Notes: generated from the letters alone by a model not told the origin. A stretch of 64,000 nucleotides of DNA from Paenibacillus glycanilyticus (GCF_030161375.1 NZ_BSSQ01000010.1:1-64000); one strand, 5' to 3'. Shown: positions 54,496 through 63,094, counted from the first letter of the stretch. Program-made: numbers and translations.

Positions 54496-54527
54496 AAAAG
54501 CCCGGGAGAATGATCTCCCAGGCTTTT
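54496..54527 (-). terminator. Riboswitch terminator before the UAAP1 gene
   Basis: On the minus strand AAAAGCCTGGGAGA, loop and TCTCCCGGGCTTTT are followed by T residues, part of the guanidine-I expression platform. Confidence 0.9.
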
Positions 54528-54640
54528 GTCCTTCCGTGTCATATGGCAGCTTTCGTGACGCTTCTGCCATACGCCGTCTCTCGGACCAGACTTGATGATC
54601 GATCGAGCATCAACGGAACCCTAGACAGCTTTGTCGTTCT
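54525..54640 (-). promoter_or_regulatory. Guanidine-I (ykkC) riboswitch, UAAP1-carboxylase-hydrolase unit
   Basis: The minus strand carries the ykkC signature in order: CTAGGGTTCCG, GGTCCGAGAG, ACACGGAAGGA and AAAAGCCTGGGAGA. Guanidine binding prevents formation of the adjacent terminator and switches the catabolic genes on. The aptamer lies about 50 bases before UAAP1. Confidence 0.95.
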
Positions 54641-54696
54641 GGTCGTTATATCTTCCAGAACTATATTCAGATGTAATATTTGCTAACATAGTCAAA

Positions 54697-54725
54697 GTAT
54701 AAGTGGATTGTTTTTCCGTGTCAAT
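54697..54725 (-). promoter_or_regulatory. Sigma-A promoter of the guanidine catabolic unit
   Basis: On the minus strand TTGACA (54720-54725) and TATACT (54697-54702) are exactly 17 bases apart, giving a transcript that enters the riboswitch. It overlaps the end of the permease gene upstream. Confidence 0.85.
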
Positions 54726-54740
54726 ATATATTACATAAAA

Positions 54741-56099
54741 TTATTTGAACTCGGTTTCCATCGCGGCCGTTGCCGGAAAGATGGAATTCGTTGTAGATTC
54801 CCGAGCCTCCCGCGATGTTCTGGTGCGATACAAATAGTAAGCTACACCAACTACAAGCCATACGCAGCCAAGCGTCAACGCCTGAACATCGAGGAGCGTA
54901 ATGAGCCACACGATGAAGGAAGCGCCGATCAATGGGAAGACCAAATATTGGAACGTTTGTTTGAAAGAACGCTGCTTGCGTTTAATATAACATTCGATGA
55001 TGACAGAAAGGTTAACAAAGGCAAACGAAGTCAAGGCGCCAAAGCTTACGAATTTAACGGCCATATCGAGGCTAATCACCAGGGCTAGCAGCGAAATGAT
55101 CGTCACCAGGACAATGTTGTTCACCGGGGTGCGGAATTTCGGATGAAGAGCACCGAAAAACTTTTTCGGCAGAATCGAATCGCGTCCTAGAACGTACATC
55201 AGACGGGATACGCTCGTTACGGATGTTAATCCTTGCGTAAAGATTGCGAATATAAGGACAGTCGTGAAGATCGCGCCAAGCGTTGCCCCGCCCGCCAGCT
55301 TCATAAGTTCGAATCCTGCGGAATCCAGGTTATCGAACGCCAAGTGAGGAAATCTCATTTGAATAAGAACGGACGTGGTGATGTAAAGAATGCTCGCAAT
55401 CAGAATGATGAGCATAATCGCCCGTGGAATCGTCTTTTTCGCGTTAATCGTTTCCTCCGACAAAGTAGATACCGTGTCAAAGCCGAGGAAGGAGAAGCAG
55501 ATCAGCGATGCGCCGGCCAACAGTGTCGGAAGGCTTGCATCCATGTGCGTAAACGGAACCACCATATTGTCCACGCCGGATAAACCTTTGAACAGATAAC
55601 CGCAGAACAGCGCAATAAATATAATTTGGAAGAGAACGAACAACTTGCTTAAACTTGCTGAGAACTTGATGCCCGCGATATTTACGACCGCTAATATGAT
55701 ATTCAGCAGAATAATCCAGACATAAGAAGGAATGGCAGGGAATTGAGCGTGAAGATAAATGCCGAAGGTTAGGCATGCAATAATCGGAGAGAACAAGTAA
55801 TCGAGCAGGATCGCCCAACCGACCGTGAAGCCGGGAATCGGATGCATCGACTTCTTCACGTACGTGTACGAGGAACCGGAACCCGGGAAAATCTTAGCCA
55901 TGATGCTGTAGCTGTAAGCAGTGAAAAAGATCGCCACGATCGAAAGCGAATACGCCTCCGTAATCATCCCTTTCGAAGCATCGTATGCAATTCCGAATAC
56001 CGAGAAGTAAATCATTGGCGTCATCCAGGCAAGACCAAGCGCAACAACCTGAACGAGTGTAAGTGATTGGCGCAGCGTAACTTCTTGTTTCATCTCCAT
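54741..56099 (-). CDS. APC-superfamily permease, probable guanidine importer
   Basis: A 452-residue amino acid/polyamine-type permease with about twelve membrane helices (LGLAWMTPMIYFSVFGIAYD, first helix; PGSGSSYTYVKKSMHPIPGF after helix 2). A guanidine-I riboswitch lies directly upstream, so guanidine or a guanidinium compound is the likely substrate; the family itself is broad (putrescine and amino acid carriers). It is monocistronic and precedes a second riboswitch unit on the same strand, with both genes facing the same way. Confidence 0.88.
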   Translation of the reverse strand: MEMKQEVTLRQSLTLVQVVALGLAWMTPMIYFSVFGIAYDASKGMITEAYSLSIVAIFFTAYSYSIMAKIFPGSGSSYTYVKKSMHPIPGFTVGWAILLDYLFSPIIACLTFGIYLHAQFPAIPSYVWIILLNIILAVVNIAGIKFSASLSKLFVLFQIIFIALFCGYLFKGLSGVDNMVVPFTHMDASLPTLLAGASLICFSFLGFDTVSTLSEETINAKKTIPRAIMLIILIASILYITTSVLIQMRFPHLAFDNLDSAGFELMKLAGGATLGAIFTTVLIFAIFTQGLTSVTSVSRLMYVLGRDSILPKKFFGALHPKFRTPVNNIVLVTIISLLALVISLDMAVKFVSFGALTSFAFVNLSVIIECYIKRKQRSFKQTFQYLVFPLIGASFIVWLITLLDVQALTLGCVWLVVGVAYYLYRTRTSREARESTTNSIFPATAAMETEFK

Positions 56100-56126
56100 A
56101 CTCCTCCCTCTCTCTAAACAAAAAAT

Positions 56127-56168
56127 AAAAGCCGCGGGAAGATATTATTCATATCCTCCCGGGCTTTT
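56127..56168 (-). terminator. Riboswitch terminator before the permease
   Basis: AAAAGCC...GGCTTTT with inner GGGAGGATAT/ATATCTTCCC stem on the minus strand, followed by a short T-run, in the expected position after the ykkC aptamer. Confidence 0.88.
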
Positions 56169-56270
56169 CTCCCTCCGTGGACACAGCCGCTTGGCTGTGC
56201 GTCCTCTCTCGGACCAGACCAGCGGTTATTGCCGCTACGGAACCCTAGAGAACAATGGCTATTCAGTTGT
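56155..56270 (-). promoter_or_regulatory. Guanidine-I (ykkC) riboswitch of the permease
   Basis: The minus strand again shows CTAGGGTTCCG, GGTCCGAGAG, CCACGGAGGGA and the conserved AAAAGCCCGGGAGGA overlapping the terminator. It is less similar to the first copy outside these blocks, so each unit is switched on by guanidine independently. Confidence 0.94.
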
Positions 56271-56322
56271 TCGACCTTGCGATAGATAATCTCACATGTT
56301 TCGTTTCGATCTGATGTTATTT

Positions 56323-56350
56323 AATATAACATGAAATTCTTGGTTTTCAA
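56323..56350 (-). promoter_or_regulatory. Probable promoter of the permease riboswitch transcript
   Basis: On the minus strand TTGAAA (56345-56350) and TATATT (56323-56328) are 16 bases apart, with start of transcription about 45 bases before the aptamer. Confidence 0.55.
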
Positions 56351-56424
56351 GCCCTTTTTCAAACTTTTTTCTTATTTAATGTTCGGTTATCTTACATATA
56401 AAGCCCTTTCAAGCCTGATGAAGG

Positions 56425-56459
56425 CAAAAAAAGCCGGCTTTTCATTAGAAAAGCTGGCT
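56425..56459 (-). terminator. Orphan minus-strand terminator
   Basis: AGCCAGCTTTT, loop and AAAAGCCGGCT followed by seven T residues on the minus strand. No convincing gene ends just upstream of it; the 360 bp up to the first YjcZ gene hold only unrecognised, broken frames, so it may end a decayed gene or a small RNA. Confidence 0.6.
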
Positions 56460-56821
56460 CGTGATACTGAATATTCACCTGCAATGTGCGCCAATCCTGT
56501 CTTCCGAAGCTTTAATAATGTTTCTAGCCATCCTCCCCATCGCCACCGGCGCGATAACCGATCATGACGGCGGAGCATTCGGACATGATATAGTGATGTC
56601 ACATTTAATCCGCGCCGGCATATCGCTGGCTGATCCGATTACCTTCATTGACCTGATCTCCGGAGCGATCCGCCATAAGCTGGTCTAATGCATTGACCAT
56701 ACAGCTGTACCGGAAGGGCAAATGAAATTGGTCAAATGCCTCCATGGCAAATACCCATACCACTTCCGGCCTCCAGACATAGATTAGAGTATACTCCAAA
56801 CGCAAGGAGGTGTTGTGAATT

Positions 56822-56983
56822 ATGTCAGGACTTGGCCATGGCTTTAACAACGTGGGATCAATTCTTGTGCTGTTCATCTTGTTGGTGATCATCGTCTGCG
56901 GTTGCGGATTCGTAGGCGGTTGGGGTGGCGGTTGCGGCGGCCCAATGGTTGGAGGCGCACACACAGGTAAAGGTTACTACTAA
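56822..56983 (+). CDS. YjcZ family sporulation-associated mini-protein, 53 aa
   Basis: A short protein starting MSGLGHGFNNVGSILVLFIL, with a hydrophobic helix (ILVLFILLVIIVCGCGF) and a Gly/Cys-rich tail (GWGGGCGGPM). This matches the YjcZ-type sporulation family of Bacillales. AAGGAGG lies ten bases before the ATG, and a terminator follows. Too short for routine ORF calling at 60 codons. The role in spores is not known in detail. Confidence 0.88.
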   Translation: MSGLGHGFNNVGSILVLFILLVIIVCGCGFVGGWGGGCGGPMVGGAHTGKGYY

Positions 56984-57042
56984 TCACTTGAAGCATCATG
57001 CCTCCATGAATGCGGACTAATCTAATTTCTCTAAATATATTC

Positions 57043-57067
57043 AAAAGACCCCTTCCCGGGGTCTTTT
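57043..57067 (+). terminator. Intrinsic terminator after the first YjcZ gene
   Basis: AAAAGACCCC, a five-base loop and GGGGTCTTTT on the plus strand. Confidence 0.88.
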
Positions 57068-57230
57068 GTCTGTCTGTACCAAGAATCCCCGCAATTTATC
57101 CATCCGGGGGAATGATCCTATCTAGTTAATAATAAATAGTCTTCTATATGCGGGATAGAGGTCCAAGCACTTGCTAACCTACATACATAATCTATAGTGT
57201 ATTCTAAATTATTAGGAGGTTTTATTCTTA

Positions 57231-57353
57231 ATGGCATCTTCCGGTTTCATTCTTGTCCTGTTCATCTTGTTGGTTATCATCGCTTGCAGTTGTGGTATCT
57301 TCGGTAGCTCCGCACCTGCGTGCGGTGGATATCGGGATAAAAAAGAAAGCTAA
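57231..57353 (+). CDS. YjcZ-like mini-protein, 40 aa
   Basis: A paralogue of the 53-residue gene: MASSGFILVLFILLVIIACS followed by a Cys/Gly-rich tail ending YRDKKES. AGGAGGT is ten bases upstream of the ATG. It has its own terminator a few bases past the stop. The helix is nearly identical to that of the neighbour (ILVLFILLVII), so this is a recent or conserved tandem duplication. Confidence 0.85.
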   Translation: MASSGFILVLFILLVIIACSCGIFGSSAPACGGYRDKKES

Positions 57354-57357
57354 CAAC

Positions 57358-57382
57358 AAAAGGCCCCGCTCGGGGCCTTTTT
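57358..57382. terminator. Bidirectional terminator between YjcZ-like and the short-chain dehydrogenase
   Basis: AAAGGCCCCG, loop and CGGGGCCTTTTT. It can end transcripts from both sides. Confidence 0.9.
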
Positions 57383-57388
57383 GTTTGT

Positions 57389-58171
57389 TTATTTGCGGGA
57401 ATCCGCCAACATGGCGTCAACCGATTTGCTTAATTGTTTAAAAATAAAGTCCGGCGCTAATCGGCTCATCGTCTTCAGAAGGTTACTTTGGCCCGGACGA
57501 ACCTCCAACTGATCCCGCTCCATCGCTTTAATCACATGATCAACCAGCTTGGATGCCTCCATCGGCACGCTGCCTTTCATATCCGCAGCATCAAAAGCGT
57601 CTACTAACGATGTTTGGGTCAGCGGCGGCGCCAATTCAAATACGCGAACGGACGTATTCTTAAGCTGAACCCGCAAAGACCTTGTGTAGGAGTGAATGCC
57701 CGCTTTGGTTGCTCCATATACGGGCGCAATAGCAAACGGTACAAAAGCAAGTGCCGAAGAGACGTTCATAATGGCTGCCGAAGGCTGTTTCAAGAGATGA
57801 GGCAGGAATTGCGTATTCATCCGAACGGGTCCGCTCAGATTCGTCTCAATTTCGCGATTAATATCGAGAAGATCCGTTTCTTTGGTTTGCAGGTTTATTT
57901 TTCGCATGACACCCGCATTATTAATCAATACATTCAAGCTCGGAAATTGCTTGGTTACGCTGCTGTGAAGCTGGGCAATGGCTCCTGGGTCTGTCACATC
58001 GCAGGAAAAGGTATGGAGCTCGGGAAAACGGGCTTTCGCTTGATCCAATTTCTCTTGATTTCGGCCGGCTACAATAACCGTATTGCCGAGCGTAAGGAAT
58101 CGATGCGCCAGCTCTAGTCCTATACCGGTTGCACCGCCTGTAATAAGAATCGTATTTGCATGAAGCTTCAT
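57389..58171 (-). CDS. Short-chain dehydrogenase/reductase
   Basis: A 260-residue Rossmann enzyme with the TGGATGIGLELAHR cofactor loop (residues 11-24), LINNAGV near residue 85, and the catalytic YGATK (Tyr/Lys, about residues 154-158). DltE-like oxidoreductases share this layout. The substrate is unknown. It stands alone after the YjcZ genes on the opposite strand. Confidence 0.94.
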   Translation of the reverse strand: MKLHANTILITGGATGIGLELAHRFLTLGNTVIVAGRNQEKLDQAKARFPELHTFSCDVTDPGAIAQLHSSVTKQFPSLNVLINNAGVMRKINLQTKETDLLDINREIETNLSGPVRMNTQFLPHLLKQPSAAIMNVSSALAFVPFAIAPVYGATKAGIHSYTRSLRVQLKNTSVRVFELAPPLTQTSLVDAFDAADMKGSVPMEASKLVDHVIKAMERDQLEVRPGQSNLLKTMSRLAPDFIFKQLSKSVDAMLADSRK

Positions 58172-58263
58172 AGGAATTTAGTCCCTTCACTTTTATCAGA
58201 TCGGCAGTATTTTACCATTATCTGCTTCAACTTGTCACTGAAAATACGACTACTTCACTATAC

Positions 58264-58297
58264 AAAATAAAACGGAGGAGCTATTGGAAGCCCCTCC
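58264..58297 (-). terminator. Intrinsic terminator after the beta-lactamase-fold gene
   Basis: On the minus strand GGAGGGGCT pairs with AGCTCCTCC (one G-U pair) and is followed by a T-rich stretch. Confidence 0.85.
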
Positions 58298-58311
58298 ATT
58301 TGAGCTCCCGC

Positions 58312-59553
58312 TCAGTCTTCGATTGCTTGGTATACCGTGGTCCAGAAGTCATGAATAAGCCGAGCTGAATCCGGCGTGGACATCCCTACTTGAGTAAGCA
58401 GGAAACCAGTGAGTTGCTTCTCTGGATCGGCGTAAGTCGAGGTGCCGCTTCCGCCATCCCAACCGAACTGACCGATGGAGGCGTAATCGCCCCTATAAGT
58501 ACGGACCGCCATTCCTAGGCCCCAACCGCCGTGTTGCCCTTGTCCATATGACACATGGACGTTGTTAACAGCCATGGCGTGACGGGCTGCTTGTTGTTCC
58601 GGCGTAAGGCGGTTAGTGGTCATCAGCTCAACGGCAGGCCGGGACAAAATCCGCTCATTTCCATGCATGCCATGGTTTAGCAGCATCTGAAAATAAGCTT
58701 GATAATCATCTACGGTGGAGACCAAGCCACCGCCGCCGCCTTGGAAGGCCGGAGGTTGACTATGACGTCCCCCTTCCGCAGGGTCCCACACGAGGAATTC
58801 TCCCGTCTCGGGGTTAGGAGCGTAGAGAGGCGGCAAACGATCAATCTTCTCTGCTGGAAGGTGGAAGCCCGTATCCTTCATGCCGAGAGGTTCAAAGATT
58901 CGTTCGCGCAGGAATGACTCAAACGATTGGCCCGTTACTCTTGCGACGAGAACGCCAATAAGATCGCTGGCGATGTGGTATTGCCAGCGTTCTCCCGGCT
59001 GATGCATCAGCGGAAGTGTCCCGAGGCGCCGCATCCACTCATCCGGCTCGGGCATAGGCACTGGTAGATCAGGGGTGAGTCCTTTCTCAAAGATTGCTCC
59101 CATGATTGGTGTTCCTAGCGAAGTCATATCCATGCCAATCCCAAACGTGGAGGTTAATACATCCCTTACGGTAATTGGTCTTCGTGCTGGTACGGTCTCA
59201 TCCAGCGGACTATCAATCTTCTTCAGTACTTGCCGATTGGCGAGTTCCGGCAACCACGTCTCGACGAGATCATCAAACCGCAGCTTGCACTCGTCGATCA
59301 AGATCATAGCCGCCGCAATCGACACCGGCTTGGACGTGGAAGCCATCCGAAAGATCGTGTCCCTGTGCATCGGCGTCACACCGTCATGACTCATCGTACC
59401 AAGAGCTTCAACATGTGTCTGGCCATTTCGGCTCACTAATGCGACAAGCCCGGGAATCTTCCCGGACTCGACATGCCGTTCCAGCACATCGCGCAATCTG
59501 TGTAGCCCTGTAGTGGTGAAGCCGTTATTGCTCTGTCCCACGATCTTTTGCAT
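58312..59553 (-). CDS. Beta-lactamase-fold serine hydrolase
   Basis: A 413-residue class C beta-lactamase-related protein: the SxxK motif STSKPV (near residue 73), a possible YxN-type motif later, and the GGWGLGMAV and FGWDGGSGT segments near residues 345-370 typical of serine hydrolases such as EstB. It lacks a signal peptide, so it is likely a cytoplasmic esterase rather than a resistance enzyme. It has its own terminator. The substrate is unknown. Confidence 0.9.
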   Translation of the reverse strand: MQKIVGQSNNGFTTTGLHRLRDVLERHVESGKIPGLVALVSRNGQTHVEALGTMSHDGVTPMHRDTIFRMASTSKPVSIAAAMILIDECKLRFDDLVETWLPELANRQVLKKIDSPLDETVPARRPITVRDVLTSTFGIGMDMTSLGTPIMGAIFEKGLTPDLPVPMPEPDEWMRRLGTLPLMHQPGERWQYHIASDLIGVLVARVTGQSFESFLRERIFEPLGMKDTGFHLPAEKIDRLPPLYAPNPETGEFLVWDPAEGGRHSQPPAFQGGGGGLVSTVDDYQAYFQMLLNHGMHGNERILSRPAVELMTTNRLTPEQQAARHAMAVNNVHVSYGQGQHGGWGLGMAVRTYRGDYASIGQFGWDGGSGTSTYADPEKQLTGFLLTQVGMSTPDSARLIHDFWTTVYQAIED

Positions 59554-59683
59554 GTAATATCCCTCACTTTACTTTTTGATAGTTGAACTTACGAAAACTA
59601 TTAGTTACGTGAACTCTTTGCTCCTTTCATTCACCTCCATTTAGAATAATACGGGACATGATTGGATAATCCTTCCTTTACCA

Positions 59684-59714
59684 AACAAAAATAGCAGCCA
59701 TTATTGGCTGCTAT
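59684..59714 (-). terminator. Intrinsic terminator after the DUF2332 gene
   Basis: On the minus strand ATAGCAGCCA, a short loop and TGGCTGCTAT followed by T residues. Confidence 0.9.
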
Positions 59715-59740
59715 CGTATGGTTAAACTCTGTTGATTTTA

Positions 59741-60766
59741 CTATAGTTTCCACTTAAACCAGCGACCATGCCCGTCTGTTTCGGCTAACGTTTCCCTATA
59801 TTCTTTCCCTTTGATGTAATAATCAAGGTGGAGATCCGCATCCCACATATTGTTGTAGAGATGAAAGACATCCCGCTCCCTGCCAATAGATTGAATTTGC
59901 TCAATCAACCTAGTCTTGGCATCGACCGGCAGCTGGTTAGCAACATGGGTATGAAAGATACATAAGGTAGAATCTTTAGACACCGTCCGTATTAGATCCG
60001 GAAGAATGGCTACTCCATCCCCTTCAATGAACTCTAACGATTCGCTCATTAGGTATTCCGCAGCTTTCTCAAAATACAAATGACGCTCTTTGTGCTCCGG
60101 CCAAATTAATGCTTTTAGCCATTGATAATCTTCTTGGGTATTAAGATTATTTACATGCAAATCCAGACCGATTCTACGTTGCACGGGTGGACTATATTTA
60201 AACAATGCTGGGAATCGGTCTCCTATAACCTCTGAACTTATTTCTAGTGTAGACTGGTGAGATCCGTACATTTGATGTGATTGGTAGGTGTAGCTGTATT
60301 TGTCCCATAGTAATTGAAGGCCAGCACTTGTGCCAATTTCTATAAGAGTTAGCGGTTTATTAGACAGCTGATAAATGTAGCAGAAAGTAGGATACAAATA
60401 GGCGCATCTTCGGACTTCATTTGTTTGAACAAGCTTATTTTCTAACAAAGGGACGATATCCTCTTCGAATTGAACACAAAAATCTTTGAAAGGTTTAAAT
60501 GCGCCTGAAGCTCCCAGCGGTTCATTCACTAAACTAGGATAGTATGCAGATAACTCGTGCTCTTTCCCGTTCAGGAGCAAATAATGAACAGCTCCAAGAA
60601 GGAGATTAGGCACCGGTTGTCCGTGTTTTGAATGTGCAGCCAATCTTAATAATTGGAGGTCATTAGCAATGTTCTCAGCAAGATGTTCATAAAGGATACT
60701 AGAATTTTTGCATTCCCTTTTCGCAAAATTTATAAACCGTTCCGATAACGCATGAAGCTCCAACAA
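59741..60766 (-). CDS. DUF2332 domain-containing protein
   Basis: A 341-residue protein of the DUF2332 family, matching its FKDFCVQFEEDIVPLL and LIEIGTSAGLQLLWDKYSYT regions; the IEIGTSAGL loop resembles a methyltransferase-like Rossmann motif. Function is unknown. The GTG at 60775 lies inside the GGGAGG ribosome site, so TTG at 60766 (eight bases from it) is the likely start. Confidence 0.85.
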   Translation of the reverse strand: MLELHALSERFINFAKRECKNSSILYEHLAENIANDLQLLRLAAHSKHGQPVPNLLLGAVHYLLLNGKEHELSAYYPSLVNEPLGASGAFKPFKDFCVQFEEDIVPLLENKLVQTNEVRRCAYLYPTFCYIYQLSNKPLTLIEIGTSAGLQLLWDKYSYTYQSHQMYGSHQSTLEISSEVIGDRFPALFKYSPPVQRRIGLDLHVNNLNTQEDYQWLKALIWPEHKERHLYFEKAAEYLMSESLEFIEGDGVAILPDLIRTVSKDSTLCIFHTHVANQLPVDAKTRLIEQIQSIGRERDVFHLYNNMWDADLHLDYYIKGKEYRETLAETDGHGRWFKWKL

Positions 60767-60866
60767 ACCAACCACCTCCCAGATAGTGGTATGTTATCAC
60801 GGAACAGCGATAAACTCTGCTTCAACATTTCTATCCCACTGATTATGTTTCTTTATCGCAAGAAGA

Positions 60867-61355
60867 TCATAATACTTCCCATTGATCCAATCGTTTGAAT
60901 TCAAACGACAATTTTCCTATTTGGATCCATTCTTTCGCCTGCTGAACAAGCGGAGATGAATTTATTGCCGTAATTTCCTCTAGAGGCAACCACAAGCCTC
61001 CTAACGAATCTTGATCTTCGATCATTTCGGGAAATTGTATCATCGTTCCTTTTGCGCTTTGCACCAGATAAAACACGGCAATATGATGAATGTGAGTTGT
61101 GCCTCTTTTGTCTAGCTCATACGGAATCAGAAATTCGCAAGCGCCAACATTTTCTTTAATCTCGGCTATAATCCCCGTTTCCTCCAAAATCTCTCTTAAT
61201 AAAGCGGCCGCTAAAGATTCATCGGCTTCAACCGTGCCGCCGGGCAAGTCATATCTCCCGCTGTATGGACCTCTTCCCTTTTGAACAACAAGTAATTGAT
61301 CATTCTCCAAACAGATCCCATACACGCCAAGATGTCGATGCCATTGCTCGTTCAG
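60867..61355 (-). CDS. Nudix hydrolase, with a possible CTG start
   Basis: A roughly 162-residue Nudix enzyme; the Nudix box runs GGTVEADESLAAALLREILE then ETGI, with the canonical G-x5-E-x7-REUxEExGU pattern. It would hydrolyse a nucleoside diphosphate derivative or protect from oxidised nucleotides; the substrate is unknown. GTG 61325 has no ribosome site, whereas CTG 61355 is seven bases after AGGGGGG, which argues for a rare CTG start. The methyltransferase upstream ends 12 bases before, in the same reading frame. Confidence 0.85.
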   Translation of the reverse strand: MNEQWHRHLGVYGICLENDQLLVVQKGRGPYSGRYDLPGGTVEADESLAAALLREILEETGIIAEIKENVGACEFLIPYELDKRGTTHIHHIAVFYLVQSAKGTMIQFPEMIEDQDSLGGLWLPLEEITAINSSPLVQQAKEWIQIGKLSFEFKRLDQWEVL

Positions 61356-61367
61356 ACTCAGTCCCCC

Positions 61368-62129
61368 CTACTTACTGGCAACAATCATAAACCTTCTCGA
61401 ATTGGTGCAAATCCCCTTTGGCGTCCGGTTATTCGCAATGAAATCATTAAGAATGGAAAAGTCGTCTTGATGTTGGCCAAAGTTAGGGATGATAGGTGTA
61501 TGTTTGAGCAAGAAAATCAGGTCTTCAGGGCGTTCATAGTACTCGAGTGCATCGTACTCTAACAATTCGACTATATGAAATCCCGCTTCTTGTAGTTGCG
61601 TTATATAATTGTCTCTTAGTACTCCATCCTCTACTCCAAATGACTGCCCTCGGCCAAAAGCCGACTTTAAGTTCAGCTTATCGGCTTCCCCTACTTGCTG
61701 CGTTAAGAAGAAACCTCCTTTCTTCAACACTCTCGCCGCTTCACCCGCGGAGAACGGTGCATGACAGCAAGAAATGACATCAAAAAACTCCGACGGAAAT
61801 TGTAAACATTCCGAAGACATCTGAACAAATCGCACATTAGATACATTTGCTTTATTCAAGTTTGATTGCGCTGTACTCATCATCCCGTTCGAATTATCTA
61901 TTCCTATGCCCAACAGAAACGAGGAGGCCATGTTCAGAACATTCTCGCCTCCGCCAGTTCCGATGTCCAATAAAACCTCAGTACCGCTGCACTTCTTTTT
62001 GACTTCTTCATACAATTGCCAAGTAACCCCTTCAGACGTTACTCTCAACTTGCTGAAATCCCAACCGTTAGAAATTCCGACCCTATCGTAAAAATCTTTG
62101 TATTCGATTTCGTTCATACGCTCCTGCAA
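61368..62129 (-). CDS. Class I SAM-dependent methyltransferase
   Basis: A 253-residue methyltransferase with motif I VLLDIGTGGGENVLNMASSF (about residues 53-72), FFDVISCCHAPFSAGEAARV and an LKKGGFFLTQQV stretch. The acceptor is unknown. It precedes the Nudix gene in the same unit. Confidence 0.92.
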   Translation of the reverse strand: MQERMNEIEYKDFYDRVGISNGWDFSKLRVTSEGVTWQLYEEVKKKCSGTEVLLDIGTGGGENVLNMASSFLLGIGIDNSNGMMSTAQSNLNKANVSNVRFVQMSSECLQFPSEFFDVISCCHAPFSAGEAARVLKKGGFFLTQQVGEADKLNLKSAFGRGQSFGVEDGVLRDNYITQLQEAGFHIVELLEYDALEYYERPEDLIFLLKHTPIIPNFGQHQDDFSILNDFIANNRTPKGICTNSRRFMIVASK

Positions 62130-62142
62130 CCTCTTCTACTTA

Positions 62143-63075
62143 TTATTTTATTGCTCCATGCGGCAAGACGGCATGAACCCCACGTATGCCATTCACGATT
62201 TGAGTAATGCGCAAATCAACAACCAGACTAGAAAGAGCTAACGCTTCTTTGCGTTCAAAACCATACAAATCGCACATGAGATCCAACATTCCGTTTAATG
62301 CAATTATGGTCGCCTCATTCAAATCTTCGTGGAACCCCATGGTGATCCAACCGTTCGGAGTTTTGGCCCGAGGCATGGCTAATTTCATATCCTCGCGGAC
62401 TCGGAATTCCAGATGGACAGCGTCCATCGGACATTCCAATGCCGGAACACCCACCTCTCCATCGCCTTGTACGGCATGCCCGTCACCAACCGAGAATAAC
62501 CCGCCAGATACCGCAATCGGCAAGTATAAAGTGCTGCCCGCGGTTAATTCTTTGCAATCCAGATTGCCGCCGCAACAACGCGGTGGAGCCGTTGGATGAA
62601 TGCCCGGTTCATCGGGAGGCATTCCCATAATTCCCATAAAAGGACGTAGGGTAACCTTATGCCCCTTGTCACTTGTACCAATCATTACATCTCGGTCCAG
62701 CTTCCAATTCAAATGGTATTCTTCTCCATCTACCAAGCCTAGACTAATGTTTACGGGATGCGGAAACCCTCCGGCGCTATTCCATCCCCATGAACCGGGA
62801 AGGATTTCGTTTATTTTTATTTCCAGCGTCATCCCAGGTTCCGCGCCTCGTATAAATACCGGCCCACACAATGCGTGTCCGCCGTCTTTTGGACGTTCCC
62901 TTGGTTCAAATCTCTTCCTAATTCCCGGCGCTGTAAATGGTTCAAGTCCCCAACCGGCATCAAGAGTTGTAAAGCAAATGGAATCGCCTGAATCTATGGT
63001 TAGTACAGGTTCGAAATCTTTTGAGAAAGAGCCATGAAGTGTGGAACGCTCAGGATAAATCGAATAATGAGCCAT
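62143..63075 (-). CDS. Acetamidase/formamidase family protein
   Basis: A 310-residue FmdA_AmdA-type amidase: TLEIKINEILPGSWGWNSAG and FMGIMGMPPDEPGIHPTAPP match the family, as does the C-terminal DLMCDLYGFERKEAL segment. It would hydrolyse formamide, acetamide or similar amides and release ammonia. The start at ATG 63075 has GGGAGGG five bases away; an upstream in-frame ATG at 63096 would overlap the regulatory dyad. A 12-5-12 dyad with cre-like character lies just upstream, so carbon control is likely. Confidence 0.9.
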   Translation of the reverse strand: MAHYSIYPERSTLHGSFSKDFEPVLTIDSGDSICFTTLDAGWGLEPFTAPGIRKRFEPRERPKDGGHALCGPVFIRGAEPGMTLEIKINEILPGSWGWNSAGGFPHPVNISLGLVDGEEYHLNWKLDRDVMIGTSDKGHKVTLRPFMGIMGMPPDEPGIHPTAPPRCCGGNLDCKELTAGSTLYLPIAVSGGLFSVGDGHAVQGDGEVGVPALECPMDAVHLEFRVREDMKLAMPRAKTPNGWITMGFHEDLNEATIIALNGMLDLMCDLYGFERKEALALSSLVVDLRITQIVNGIRGVHAVLPHGAIK

Positions 63076-63094
63076 ATAATCCCTCCCACAAAGC

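Noticed and set aside
56331..56567. Plus-strand frame MKFLVFKPFFKLFSYLMFGY... and the overlapping frame at 56461-56688.
   Set aside because: The first lies across the permease promoter and a minus-strand terminator; neither has a ribosome site or a recognisable motif.
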